Assembly: GCF_000022065.1 (NCBI RefSeq)
Contig: NC_011898.1
Coordinates: 3,351,501-3,415,500, forward strand
Direction: 5' to 3'
DNA from: Ruminiclostridium cellulolyticum H10
Lineage (GTDB): Bacteria > Bacillota > Clostridia > Acetivibrionales > DSM-1351
DNA: 64,000 nt
A model generated the notes under the pieces. The model was given only the letters and a program-made list of their open reading frames with translations. It was not told the DNA's origin and searched no databases. A program made the translations under genes and the position numbers. Positions within the stretch are counted from its first letter, which is position 1; every line of letters starts with the position of its first letter. Positions 1-6,976 of the stretch are shown piece after piece.

Positions 1-3
1 ATG

Positions 4-27
4 AAACCCCCGCCTAGCCGGGTTTTT
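4..27 (+). terminator. terminator-like hairpin at the window edge
   Basis: A GC-rich inverted repeat (AAACCC ... GGGTTT around CCGCCTAGCC) runs into a T6 tract, as an intrinsic terminator would. It resembles the hairpins at 154-172 and 845-861 that flank the IS200-type gene, so it could instead be the end of a neighbouring IS200-like copy. The gene it would serve lies outside the window. Confidence 0.4.
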
Positions 28-149
28 TCGTAGTGGGCGTCTTCAGATTCATCAACAACATCAAACTAGGTGTTACAGTGTTTTACCAGTTCTCGATGAT
101 GTAAGTCCATTGAAAATCAATGATAATTTATTTCTTTATTTTAACAGTC

Positions 150-865
150 AGGACCACCCGCTTAGCGGGTGGCTTGCACTAGCCCTATAAGGGCATGTTA
201 CTTGCTTGAGCCTTAAGGCTTATTGAATAGTTCGCCAACCGCATTTATTTACTCACTACCGCTAAAGCGGTCGGCTACTTGCTCTTCTTTCCTTGCTTAC
301 CCGTAAACGGGTCCACGTACTCTATCAAACTTAACTGGTCGCTTGCTATGTCTGATTGCAACTGCTTTCTAATATATTCTTCAATTTTCTTCGCATTCTT
401 GCCAACTGTATCAACATAGTATCCTCTACACCAGAAGTGTCTGTTACCATATTTATATTTTAGATGGCATATTTATCGAATATCATTAAAGAACTTTTGC
501 CTTTTAAATATCCCATTATTTTTGATACACTATATTTAGGTGGTATCCTAACAAGCATATGTATGTGGTCCTTACAACACTCCGCTTCTATAATTTCTAT
601 ACCTTTCCTTTCGCACAGTTCCCTCAGCATCTTACCTATATCCTGCTTTATTTTCCCGTATATTATTTGTCGACGATACTTTGCTGCAAACACCAAATGA
701 TATTTGCATTCCCATGTCGTATGTGCTAAATTATTCTTGTCCATTGTGGACCCTCCTTTGTTTTTTTATGTGGTTGGCAAACCTACACTATTTTAACATT
801 GGAGGTTTTATTTTTTCCACTTGAAGCTAAAGCCTTATGGCTCACCCCGGCTTAGCCGGGGGTTT
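150..865 (-). mobile_element. IS200/IS605-type insertion sequence, inactivated
   Basis: A single tnpA-like gene is bracketed by GC-rich hairpins: CCACCCGCTTAGCGGGTGG at 154-172 and CCCCGGCTTAGCCGGGG at 845-861. IS200-family elements lack terminal inverted repeats. They use subterminal hairpins that the Y1 transposase binds, and the hairpins here share the core CGCTTAGCG or GGCTTAGCC. Further short palindromes (ACCGCTAAAGCGGT near 258) lie on the 3' side of the gene. The exact ends cannot be fixed without a second copy. The transposase is frameshifted (next entry), so the copy would need help in trans to move. Confidence 0.75.
275..744 (-). pseudogene. tnpA: IS200-family Y1 transposase, single-base frameshift
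   Basis: The first 94 codons are a clear IS200 TnpA N-terminus: KYHLVFAAKYRRQIIYGK, then CKDHIHMLVRIPPKYSVSKIMGYLKGKSS, which carries the HIH metal-binding motif of Y1 transposases. The frame stops at 460 just after FDKYA. Reading on in another frame restores the usual C-terminus (LKYKYGNRHFWCRGYYVDTVG, ending QGKKSK) to a stop at 275. That part holds the YYVDTVG motif with the nucleophilic tyrosine. Restoring one lost A after the alanine codon (ATC to AATC) rejoins the two parts, so this looks like a one-base deletion. A sequencing error is the alternative. Full length would be about 156 residues, normal for the family. Confidence 0.85.
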
Positions 866-876
866 ATTGTTATATA

Positions 877-910
877 CAAAAAAACCAGTGAAAAAAATAA
901 ATTCACTGGT
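877..910 (-). terminator. intrinsic terminator
   Basis: On the minus strand a 9-bp perfect stem, ACCAGTGAA / TTCACTGGT, with a 9-base A/T loop is followed by T7. It lies 20 bases beyond the stop of the small membrane protein gene and would end that leftward transcript before the IS200 element. Confidence 0.8.
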
Positions 911-932
911 CTTTAAAGTCTTTTATTGTATA

Positions 933-1427
933 CTAATTTGTATTTGAATCAATATAAATATAATTTCCTTGTGGATTAATACTTGTTTCAATAGATAAAG
1001 TAAAAGGTGTATTTTTATAATTAAACCTAAACTTTTCTCTTTCATCTGTACTTGATGAATCCTTCATAAATGTATCCTTATCACTTATTCTCTTGAAATA
1101 ATTAGTAACTTCGCCTTTTCCTAAAGTTGTACAATAGGTTGCTGCTTTATCTGAATACCTGTAATAAAAAACAGTGCTTTCAGGTAAAGGAAGAGAAGGA
1201 ATATTTTTATCAGTTAAATTCTTATGTTGATTCACTTGCCTAAATTTTAAATCAACGGATAACCTAAATTGCTGATTGGTAAAGTATCTAAATCCGACAG
1301 TGCCTAGTATTCCCCAAAACAGTACCAGTGCTATTATTGTATAGATTAAAAAATTTTTTTTAACTGCTAAAAATGCCATACCAAAGCTTAAAATTATAAA
1401 TACAATTACTATAAAAAAGTAGTTCAT
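933..1427 (-). CDS. hypothetical membrane-anchored protein
   Basis: I do not recognise a family. The protein (164 residues from the chosen start) opens with two hydrophobic segments, about residues 2-22 and 27-46, joined by a short lysine-bearing turn. A polar domain of about 115 residues follows, ending INPQGNYIYIDSNTN, and it probably faces outside. The start at 1427 is preferred over 1445 because AAGGAG lies seven bases upstream of it. It lies 110 bases downstream of the secreted peptidase gene on the same strand and is followed by a good terminator, so the two may be co-transcribed. A link to the peptidase is only suggested by position. Confidence 0.6.
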   Translation of the reverse strand: MNYFFIVIVFIILSFGMAFLAVKKNFLIYTIIALVLFWGILGTVGFRYFTNQQFRLSVDLKFRQVNQHKNLTDKNIPSLPLPESTVFYYRYSDKAATYCTTLGKGEVTNYFKRISDKDTFMKDSSSTDEREKFRFNYKNTPFTLSIETSINPQGNYIYIDSNTN

Positions 1428-1538
1428 TTTTTTCTCCTTCTTCATACTTTGTTACTAACTCTCTTAATATGAAAATGAGTTTATGTATACTCGTTATATA
1501 TATTATGCAAATATTGTAATAAATAGTACAGTAATTAA

Positions 1539-2750
1539 TTATGATGGGAATATCTTTGTAAAGCTTCCTAATGTACTTGTCCCCCAAGCATCCCAATCGA
1601 TATATCTATTATCTTTTGTCCAGTTATCATTTACTTTGAAAAACTCTGTATCTGAATTATACCAGTTAGAGCCTTTATAAATGCAATATCCAGTGACGCA
1701 TATTGAATGATTCGAATAATATCCAAATGCTATATTAAATACAAATGGTCTATTCTGGTCAATTTCTGCTTGTGCTGTACTCCAATCTAATATATAGTCA
1801 TTATTTCCTCGACCCGTTTTATGACCATATTTTACCCATAAATCAGTAACAATGTCATCTGCTTTTGTAGGGTCCGTTCCTGCACTTGCCGTATAACCGT
1901 ATTTTTTTGCAATAGTTCGTATATCTGAATAAAGTGTACTTATATTCGAAGGTATTCCAGCTTGTCCTTGTGTTCTATGATAATCAAATACCATAGTTAT
2001 TGATGAAAGCGTACAGTTATTTGCAGCTGCTTCAAGGTCAGCTTGCAAACGAGGAGTAACGTTTAAATATTTAGAAGATTTTAATGTCCAACCTGTGCCA
2101 TACCTATCATTACAATATTTATATGGGTCAGTTATTCCACCATACCCACTCTCTCCGGTTATTTGACCATTGTAACCGCACATCCACTCATTAATTTTTA
2201 AATGGTCATCATTTTTAACCCTGTTAATGATATTTTTATTTTTCTTTAATTTCTCTTTATTGTGTTTCATTTTGCTTTTAATATCTTTTCGTTTAACTTC
2301 CTTTTTATCTGTTGAAAAAAGTTTTTTATCTTTTTCAACAGCATATTCCATAGGTGCAGTGTAGTATACTTTATCAAAATTATCTACATTGGCACTATAG
2401 TATGGTGGCTTTCCAGTGTAAGAAAATTCTTGAATTAAGCTATTATCTCCTGTTGCAGATACCATAATATAACCATTATCGGAATCAGAATTTACATTTT
2501 TAAGCTCAAAGCAATAAGCAGTAACATTATCATTTTCATCATATAGATTGGAAATTTTACTTATCCTTGTATCCTTACTCCAAATTGAATCTGTATTGTC
2601 TTTAATATCATTTGCTATATACCATAATGCTATGTTCCCTGCTTCTTCTTGGCTTATTCCAGATAGTGAATCGTCACTTGCTATAACTGGAACACACAAT
2701 CCCGATATTGTAAACGCAATGACTAATAATAAAATTAAAAGCTTCTTCAT
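1539..2750 (-). CDS. secreted C39-like cysteine peptidase
   Basis: 403 residues. Residues 1-25 are a typical signal peptide (two lysines, a leucine/isoleucine core, VIASD cleavage region). Residues 30-120 resemble the propeptide region of streptopain-like proteases (GYIMVSATGDN, FSYTGKPPYYS). A lysine-rich linker at 140-180 is followed by a papain-like C39_2 domain. The likely catalytic residues are Cys246 in AANNCTLSS, His348 in SNHSICVTGY and the polar N/D near 374-376 in VNDNWTK. These fit the Cys-His-Asp/Asn order of the fold. It is probably exported as a zymogen and cleaved outside the cell. The substrate is unknown. A consensus promoter precedes it (separate entry). Confidence 0.8.
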   Translation of the reverse strand: MKKLLILLLVIAFTISGLCVPVIASDDSLSGISQEEAGNIALWYIANDIKDNTDSIWSKDTRISKISNLYDENDNVTAYCFELKNVNSDSDNGYIMVSATGDNSLIQEFSYTGKPPYYSANVDNFDKVYYTAPMEYAVEKDKKLFSTDKKEVKRKDIKSKMKHNKEKLKKNKNIINRVKNDDHLKINEWMCGYNGQITGESGYGGITDPYKYCNDRYGTGWTLKSSKYLNVTPRLQADLEAAANNCTLSSITMVFDYHRTQGQAGIPSNISTLYSDIRTIAKKYGYTASAGTDPTKADDIVTDLWVKYGHKTGRGNNDYILDWSTAQAEIDQNRPFVFNIAFGYYSNHSICVTGYCIYKGSNWYNSDTEFFKVNDNWTKDNRYIDWDAWGTSTLGSFTKIFPS

Positions 2751-2791
2751 TTTAAAATGACCCCCGTAATATAGTATTTTTCAACCTGAAA

Positions 2792-2820
2792 ATACTAACA
2801 TATTGTATAAAATATGTCAA
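2792..2820 (-). promoter_or_regulatory. sigma-A type promoter of the peptidase gene
   Basis: On the minus strand TTGACA (2815-2820) is followed after exactly 17 bases by TAGTAT (2792-2797). This is a near-consensus vegetative promoter, ending about 40 bases before the start codon at 2750. A GGGGG ribosome binding site lies in between. Confidence 0.75.
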
Positions 2821-2891
2821 TATTTTCCGATAAATTTTTAGAAAAAAAGGTGTTAATTTTATCATACAAATAAATTTTTAACTGGTGCTGA

Positions 2892-3206
2892 TTATTTCAT
2901 TTTGTTTATCCTATTTTCCAGATAAGTAAAAATCAAAAGGAGAAGCTCACATATAACTTTCCATAAAATTACATAAAAAACGAAGGCAATAATTCCACCC
3001 ACTAGTCCAATAAACCAATTATTTGCACTTTCAGTTACAAGTATATTATTCTTTTCAGATATTACTTTATTATATGTATTTGCCGTATATATGAACATAC
3101 CAAAAGAATACGATGAATAAACCACAGGTATAAAACCTATAAAGAATAAGCATGATATAACTTTTTTTACAGAGGCCTTTCCTAAACTAAAAAAATCTTT
3201 AACCAT
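2892..3206 (-). CDS. DUF4282-like small membrane protein
   Basis: 104 residues with two membrane segments, about 14-34 and 67-95, separated by a polar loop. The C-terminal part (ILWKVICELLLLIFTYLENRI) matches the pattern of DUF4282 proteins, where the second helix carries an R/K-hydrophobic-CELL stretch. The family has no assigned biochemical role. The ribosome binding site GAAAGGA sits just upstream. It is the last gene of a likely three-gene leftward unit with agrB-like and a 21-codon ORF. Confidence in the family is moderate. Confidence 0.6.
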   Translation of the reverse strand: MVKDFFSLGKASVKKVISCLFFIGFIPVVYSSYSFGMFIYTANTYNKVISEKNNILVTESANNWFIGLVGGIIAFVFYVILWKVICELLLLIFTYLENRINKMK

Positions 3207-3221
3207 ATTTAGTCCTTTCTT

Positions 3222-3287
3222 TCATTCTACAAGGGGAACAAAAATAAATAGTCTATACTTTATTTTACGCTTTTGCTTGGCTCTCAT
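3222..3287 (-). CDS. possible 21-residue peptide between agrB-like and DUF4282 genes
   Basis: A short ORF with GGGGG nine bases before ATG. The peptide starts MRAKQKRKIKYRL, strongly basic, continues with a short hydrophobic run (FIFVPLV) and ends in glutamate. It lies where agrD normally follows agrB. It lacks the Cys/Ser needed to close the thiolactone or lactone ring of known autoinducers and is shorter than AgrD, so I do not call it AgrD. It may be a non-canonical substrate, or not translated at all. Confidence 0.3.
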   Translation of the reverse strand: MRAKQKRKIKYRLFIFVPLVE

Positions 3288-3422
3288 AAAAAATACCCCC
3301 TCTGTGACCATTCAAAATCACGTGAACTTCCATTAAGCAATAACAAGTTATGTTATACATTCTTTCATTATCATGTCAGTGTATGTCGCTCACCTAAAAG
3401 ATAAGTTAAAACCTAGCTGTGA

Positions 3423-4055
3423 TTAGCAAGGCTTTTGTTTAGGAGCCAAACCATATTTTATTTTGTCAAAAAACATATGTATTGGAGTTATTGCAAATAA
3501 TTCCTGCAATACACCAAAGCATAATAAGATGGTATACATTTTCATTTCAAGTATAGTTAATACTGTAACCACCGCTAGCCATACACAAATATATGCAATG
3601 GATAAAGCCTTGAATTTCCTTATTTCTTGGAGGTCTGTAATTAATCTATTGGGCGTATCCCTTGGTGCATATCTAATCAATACATAGAGCCCTATGGTAA
3701 ATGTTAAGGTTATCAAGATTACCAGTAATGCAATACTCCAATACCGGTATGTATGTTTTGCAATCAGTGCTGCGAAAACAAATAGTGCTATTGAAACCAA
3801 CAAGCATTTACCATATGTGTCCATATGATAACCTCCTGCCACCTTCCTTAGTAATGCAAAACATATTGATACTATAAGTGTAGGAATCAACACTCCCAAG
3901 ATCATGGAAACAGCCACTAGTAAAGCAGTTTTAACAATACCACCCAAAGCTACTTGAAATCCGAAATAATATTCCGCTTTTTTTTGGTGATTTTCTTCAA
4001 GTACACTTGCCAAACTCTTCGCACAAGTATATGACCATTTATTTATAAACCTCAA
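3423..4055 (-). CDS. accessory gene regulator B (AgrB) family peptidase
   Basis: AgrB is an integral membrane cysteine peptidase that trims the AgrD precursor and forms the thiolactone of a quorum-sensing peptide. This protein is hydrophobic throughout, with about five to six membrane segments. It carries the signature RKVAGGYHMDTYGKC, with His and Cys seven residues apart as in the catalytic pair of the family. I choose the TTG start at 4055 because GGAGGTG lies six bases upstream. The ATG at 4070 overlaps that site. With this start the pair numbers His77 and Cys84, the same as in staphylococcal AgrB. No AgrD, AgrC or AgrA is seen nearby. Confidence 0.85.
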   Translation of the reverse strand: MRFINKWSYTCAKSLASVLEENHQKKAEYYFGFQVALGGIVKTALLVAVSMILGVLIPTLIVSICFALLRKVAGGYHMDTYGKCLLVSIALFVFAALIAKHTYRYWSIALLVILITLTFTIGLYVLIRYAPRDTPNRLITDLQEIRKFKALSIAYICVWLAVVTVLTILEMKMYTILLCFGVLQELFAITPIHMFFDKIKYGLAPKQKPC

Positions 4056-4281
4056 TAGAAACACCTCCATATAAAGGATTATATACCATTTATTTTACAA
4101 AACCTATACAAAATTAAAATATTCGTAATTGTTCAAACGTCAGTCCTTGTTTAAGGATTTTATTTTCCCAATAAAATTTTTTGTTCCTCCCTTCAAATAA
4201 TCTTCGATCATTTTTTTGGCATAGGTTCAGTGGAACTGCCAATGCACATACTACATCCATTTAGAGGCATACTATATATAG

Positions 4282-4316
4282 GGATTCTTCGTGTATGTCA
4301 AATTGAAGTAATGTCA
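4282..4316. repeat. solo relic of the IS3-type end seen at 6797
   Basis: GGATTCTTCGTGT followed by a diverged TCAAA...AAG...TGTCA matches 27 of 35 positions of the sequence at 6797-6831, in the same orientation. That second copy lies immediately outside the IS3 orfA remnant, so this one is probably the surviving end of another copy. Confidence 0.55.
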
Positions 4317-4460
4317 GTTTGCTGTTTTTGAAGAATATTATACCATAAATATCCATTGCTTTTCTTGCAAAATTCTATTTACTGATAATTATATAGCATT
4401 TAATTCTCCTCTCATTTGGCATCATTATTCCTAAATAATTGCTTTCATCTAATAAAATTA

Positions 4461-4560
4461 TCCTTTGCATCTATAAACCCATCAAAAAAAGAGCTCAAAA
4501 CACAGATCATTTTAAGCCGGTTTCTGCCCTTGCTTTCATAAAAAACCACTATATATTGTG
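4461..4560 (+). repeat. 100-bp dispersed repeat, copy 1
   Basis: It matches 13478-13577 at 92 of 100 positions by direct reading, in the same orientation and without gaps. Both copies start TCCTTTGCATCTATAAACCC and end CCACTATATATTGTG. All eight differences are transitions. Copy 2 can form a hairpin (AAAAC..GGCC / GGCC..GTTTT), which is broken in this copy. The nature of the element is unknown. Confidence 0.85.
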
Positions 4561-4748
4561 CAGGAAAACTCAAAAATACATTTCATACCCGCTGTACAAA
4601 TCGGAAGAAGCAACGCAACTACAAGCTGGGAACGCAAGTAAAGTTAGAGAGCTAACATTTCAGGCAGGACTTAATATACAATCATTTTTAGAGTATGTCA
4701 AACTGCTGACTATGGTATTTTGAGATACTATTTTTCTTGTACTATAAA

Positions 4749-4779
4749 CGAAAAATGCTATGGAATTATCCATAGCACC
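4749..4779 (-). terminator. intrinsic terminator of the methyltransferase gene
   Basis: Minus strand: GGTGCTATGG-ATAATT-CCATAGCA followed by TTTTT. The stem is about 8 bp, 30 bases beyond the stop codon at 4811. Confidence 0.75.
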
Positions 4780-4810
4780 TTTCAAAATATATCATTATCT
4801 TTAATTATAC

Positions 4811-5587
4811 TTATTGCACCTTGATTGCTTTTGTGGCAATTGAAGTACTAATATATTGATCAAGTGCACTTCCTCCACGATCTTCATAAAATCCAATAAT
4901 CGCGAATCCTGCATCTATTTGACCCTGAATTTGATTCTCCAATGTATGTCCCCAAATATATCCGTCACTCTCAACAATTGATCTTACATTCTCATCATCC
5001 ATATGTTTAATATCTGCATAAGGGATTGAATGCTTCACTTCAAATAGTCCTTGTTCAAATTTACCAAGATCAAAAATATATTCAATCGGATTACCAAATC
5101 CCGCCAAGAGCAATCCCTTCTTCTTTAAAACCCTTGCACATTCTCTCCATACGGGTAAGACGTTATCTACATACCCATTGGACCATGGATGGATGATACA
5201 ATCAAAACTTTCATCTTCAAACATAGATAAATCCTGCATATTTCCTTGAACAGTTTTTATCCTTAAATGATCCCTCTTTGCAACAAACTGATCTTTTTCT
5301 AATTGTTTGCTACTATTATCAAATACCGTCACATCCGCTCCTGTAGCAGCAAGAATCGGTCCTTGTTGTCCTCCTCCACTAGCCAAACACAGAATTTTCT
5401 TTTTTGATAATTCATTCGGAAACCATGTTGATGGAATAGCCTTCTTAGGAGTCAAACCAATCGTCCAATTTCCTCTTTTTGCTTGCTCAACCATTTCACT
5501 TGAAACAGGAAGCGACCAACGATCATTATTTTCTGAACGAGTATCCCAAACCTTCTCATTCTCTTTTATATAACTATCTATTTTCAT
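4811..5587 (-). CDS. class I SAM-dependent methyltransferase
   Basis: 258 residues with a Rossmann methyltransferase core. Motif I is KILCLASGGGQQGP (about 66-79), the acidic loop is VTVFDNSSKQLEKD, and a motif IV region SFDCIIHPWSNGYV and post-motif RVLKKKGLLLAGFG follow. It resembles UbiE-like small-molecule methyltransferases of Firmicutes. The substrate cannot be told. AAAAGGAG sits upstream of the ATG. Upstream again is a 16-codon ORF with a consensus ribosome binding site (5602-5652), which could regulate translation. The gene is followed by its own terminator, so it is probably monocistronic. Confidence 0.8.
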   Translation of the reverse strand: MKIDSYIKENEKVWDTRSENNDRWSLPVSSEMVEQAKRGNWTIGLTPKKAIPSTWFPNELSKKKILCLASGGGQQGPILAATGADVTVFDNSSKQLEKDQFVAKRDHLRIKTVQGNMQDLSMFEDESFDCIIHPWSNGYVDNVLPVWRECARVLKKKGLLLAGFGNPIEYIFDLGKFEQGLFEVKHSIPYADIKHMDDENVRSIVESDGYIWGHTLENQIQGQIDAGFAIIGFYEDRGGSALDQYISTSIATKAIKVQ

Positions 5588-5601
5588 GATTTTACTCCTT
5601 T

Positions 5602-5652
5602 TTAGTATGGAGAAAACCTCCGCATATTATCTGTTTTTATATTATTCATCAT
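5602..5652 (-). CDS. putative 16-residue leader peptide upstream of methyltransferase
   Basis: AAAGGAGG lies five bases before ATG ATG, a better ribosome binding site than most genes nearby. The ORF encodes MMNNIKTDNMRRFSPY and stops 14 bases before the methyltransferase ATG. Its 3' end contains GGAG-GTTTT-CTCC, which could pair as a small hairpin ahead of the downstream ribosome binding site. Such an arrangement is seen in translational attenuators, for example ahead of erm methyltransferases and other resistance genes. No competing long hairpin was demonstrated. Confidence 0.45.
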   Translation of the reverse strand: MMNNIKTDNMRRFSPY

Positions 5653-6242
5653 TTATACCTCCTTTCATAAATTTCAGTGTTCTACACACAAAAAAACTTT
5701 ATCATATCGACTGGACTTTAACAAGTATAACTTAATTCCTCAACCAAGCCATAGAACTTTATGTCTTTGACCTCAGATGATATGAGAATATCTACATTAC
5801 TTGTTTGCTTTTGATTTAGCATATGACCTAAAAAGATTTATTTCATACAAATACTATTCTATACACATTATAGATGAATAGGCATAAAGCTTACGATATT
5901 ATTATCGTCCCCAGACGAGATGGTTATTTAAATATTATGTATTGAATTATATATATATCAAACGTCTTATAAAAAAAGGCAAGAGAGGCTTAATTTGTAG
6001 ATGAGAAGATATTATACTTGATATGTTTCCACGGACGGACAGTTTCAACGACATCAATACTGTCCTCTCGAGCCACCGAAAAGCAATCCTGTCTACACAA
6101 CCTTATGCCTTTTAGAAGTCAATTTATTCCGGCAAACAAGCTATTTGACGCAATTCCGAAATTGCCTTAAAACGTCGAATGCCCTTGTTTTCTACACTTT
6201 CGAGCCTTTTACTTTTCCACCCTTGACATCAATACTACTGTC
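5653..6242. other. intergenic region with decayed sequence
   Basis: No gene is supported. The stretch 6021-6078, read on the minus strand, resembles plus-strand 13633-13690 (GTGGCTCGAG, ATTGATGTC, CCGTCYGTGGAAACATATCA are shared). Both are therefore probably remnants of one lost gene or element, in opposite orientation. The rest is AT-rich with no recognisable coding signal. Confidence 0.5.
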
Positions 6243-6495
6243 TCAACGTGCCTTTTGGTCAGCAGGCAGATTATTAGTTATTTGAGGTGCACCGTAAATT
6301 CTACGGCTCTTCTCATAGATTTCTTTGATTGTTTTCAGCAGCTTACGATTCTCAGTGGTTCGTTTACTCTCACCTCTGGATATATAAAGCATAATAGCCG
6401 CTTCTCGATACTTCCAAGGCCTTGCACATCTTTGCATCCGAAATACGAAGCGATGTTCAAAGATAAACTTGAACTTTACTATTCCTGATTTTTCG
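6243..6495 (-). pseudogene. IS3-family transposase orfB fragment
   Basis: The minus-strand frame contains an orfB N-terminus: SRGESKRTTENRKLLKTIKEIYE, then SRRIYGAPQIT. This is the standard region just before the DDE integrase core of IS3 transposases. The frame is broken near 6430 and the sequence loses similarity after YGAPQIT, so the catalytic core is missing. Nothing functional remains. Confidence 0.8.
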
Positions 6496-6768
6496 CTAGT
6501 CCGCGGCTTTTTTTAGTATTTCATTTTCCTCTTTGAGATCAGCCAGTTCACGGCGAAGCCTTCTGAGTTCATCATCTTCAGGCTTCAAGTTGCCTCTGCC
6601 GGAAAAGGCGTTGTCGCCATCCTTTTCGTAATACCTTACCCAGTCCCTGACTGTAAAATAATGAACGTTAATTTCCTAAGCCATTTTATTAACAGTTGTT
6701 TCACTGGATAAAATCCGCAATACTGCTTGCTCCTTAAATGCTTTGTCAAATTTTCTTCGTTCTCCCAT
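6496..6768 (-). pseudogene. IS3-family transposase orfA with in-frame stop
   Basis: The minus-strand reading starts MGERRKFDKAFKEQAVLRIL, the helix-turn-helix start of IS3 orfA. It continues through FTVRDWVRYYEKDGDNAF to the leucine-zipper part RRLRRELADLKEENEILKKA. An in-frame TAG replaces a probable CAG at codon 31. The end of the gene has lost bases near the usual orfA/orfB overlap. With the orfB fragment it forms one inactive element. Confidence 0.8.
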
Positions 6769-6796
6769 TTTGAATCCCTCCATTTTTATTATATAA

Positions 6797-6831
6797 GGAT
6801 TCTTCGTGTCCATCAAACTGGAGCATGGTCA
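6797..6831. repeat. outer end of the IS3 relic
   Basis: Read outward-in on the minus strand it starts TGACCATGCTCCAGTTTGAT, 30 to 65 bases before the orfA start. This is the expected place and style (5'-TGA...) of an IS3-family terminal repeat. A diverged copy is at 4282-4316. Confidence 0.6.
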
Positions 6832-6976
6832 GGCTACTGTTTTCATATTCATAGTTTAAAATCCTTAACTATATAATATTGCAATTTCTTGTTTAAGAAT
6901 ATCTATTTATTTTTCTTCCTGCATATGCATAAGGAAAAGGATGAGTATATAAAGTTAATATGACCTAACATTTGGA

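Larger units (their letters stand above)
4056..4810. other. gene-poor intergenic region with element relics
   Basis: Very AT-rich and without a convincing gene. It holds an IS3-like end relic (4282-4316), the first copy of a 100-bp repeat (4461-4560) and a terminator near 4750. On the minus strand around 4100-4180 a short open stretch ending TFEQLRIF looks like the tail of a lost gene. A plus-strand open frame at 4439-4723 runs through the repeat. It has no ribosome binding site and low-complexity composition, so it is not called. Confidence 0.6.

Noticed and set aside
1-310. CRISPR-like series of short palindromes
   Set aside because: The palindromes differ in sequence, are not regularly spaced and belong to IS200-type ends.
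4439-4723. 94-codon plus-strand open frame
   Set aside because: It runs through the 100-bp repeat, has no ribosome binding site and an unlikely protein composition. The matching copy at 13.5 kb does not keep the frame open.
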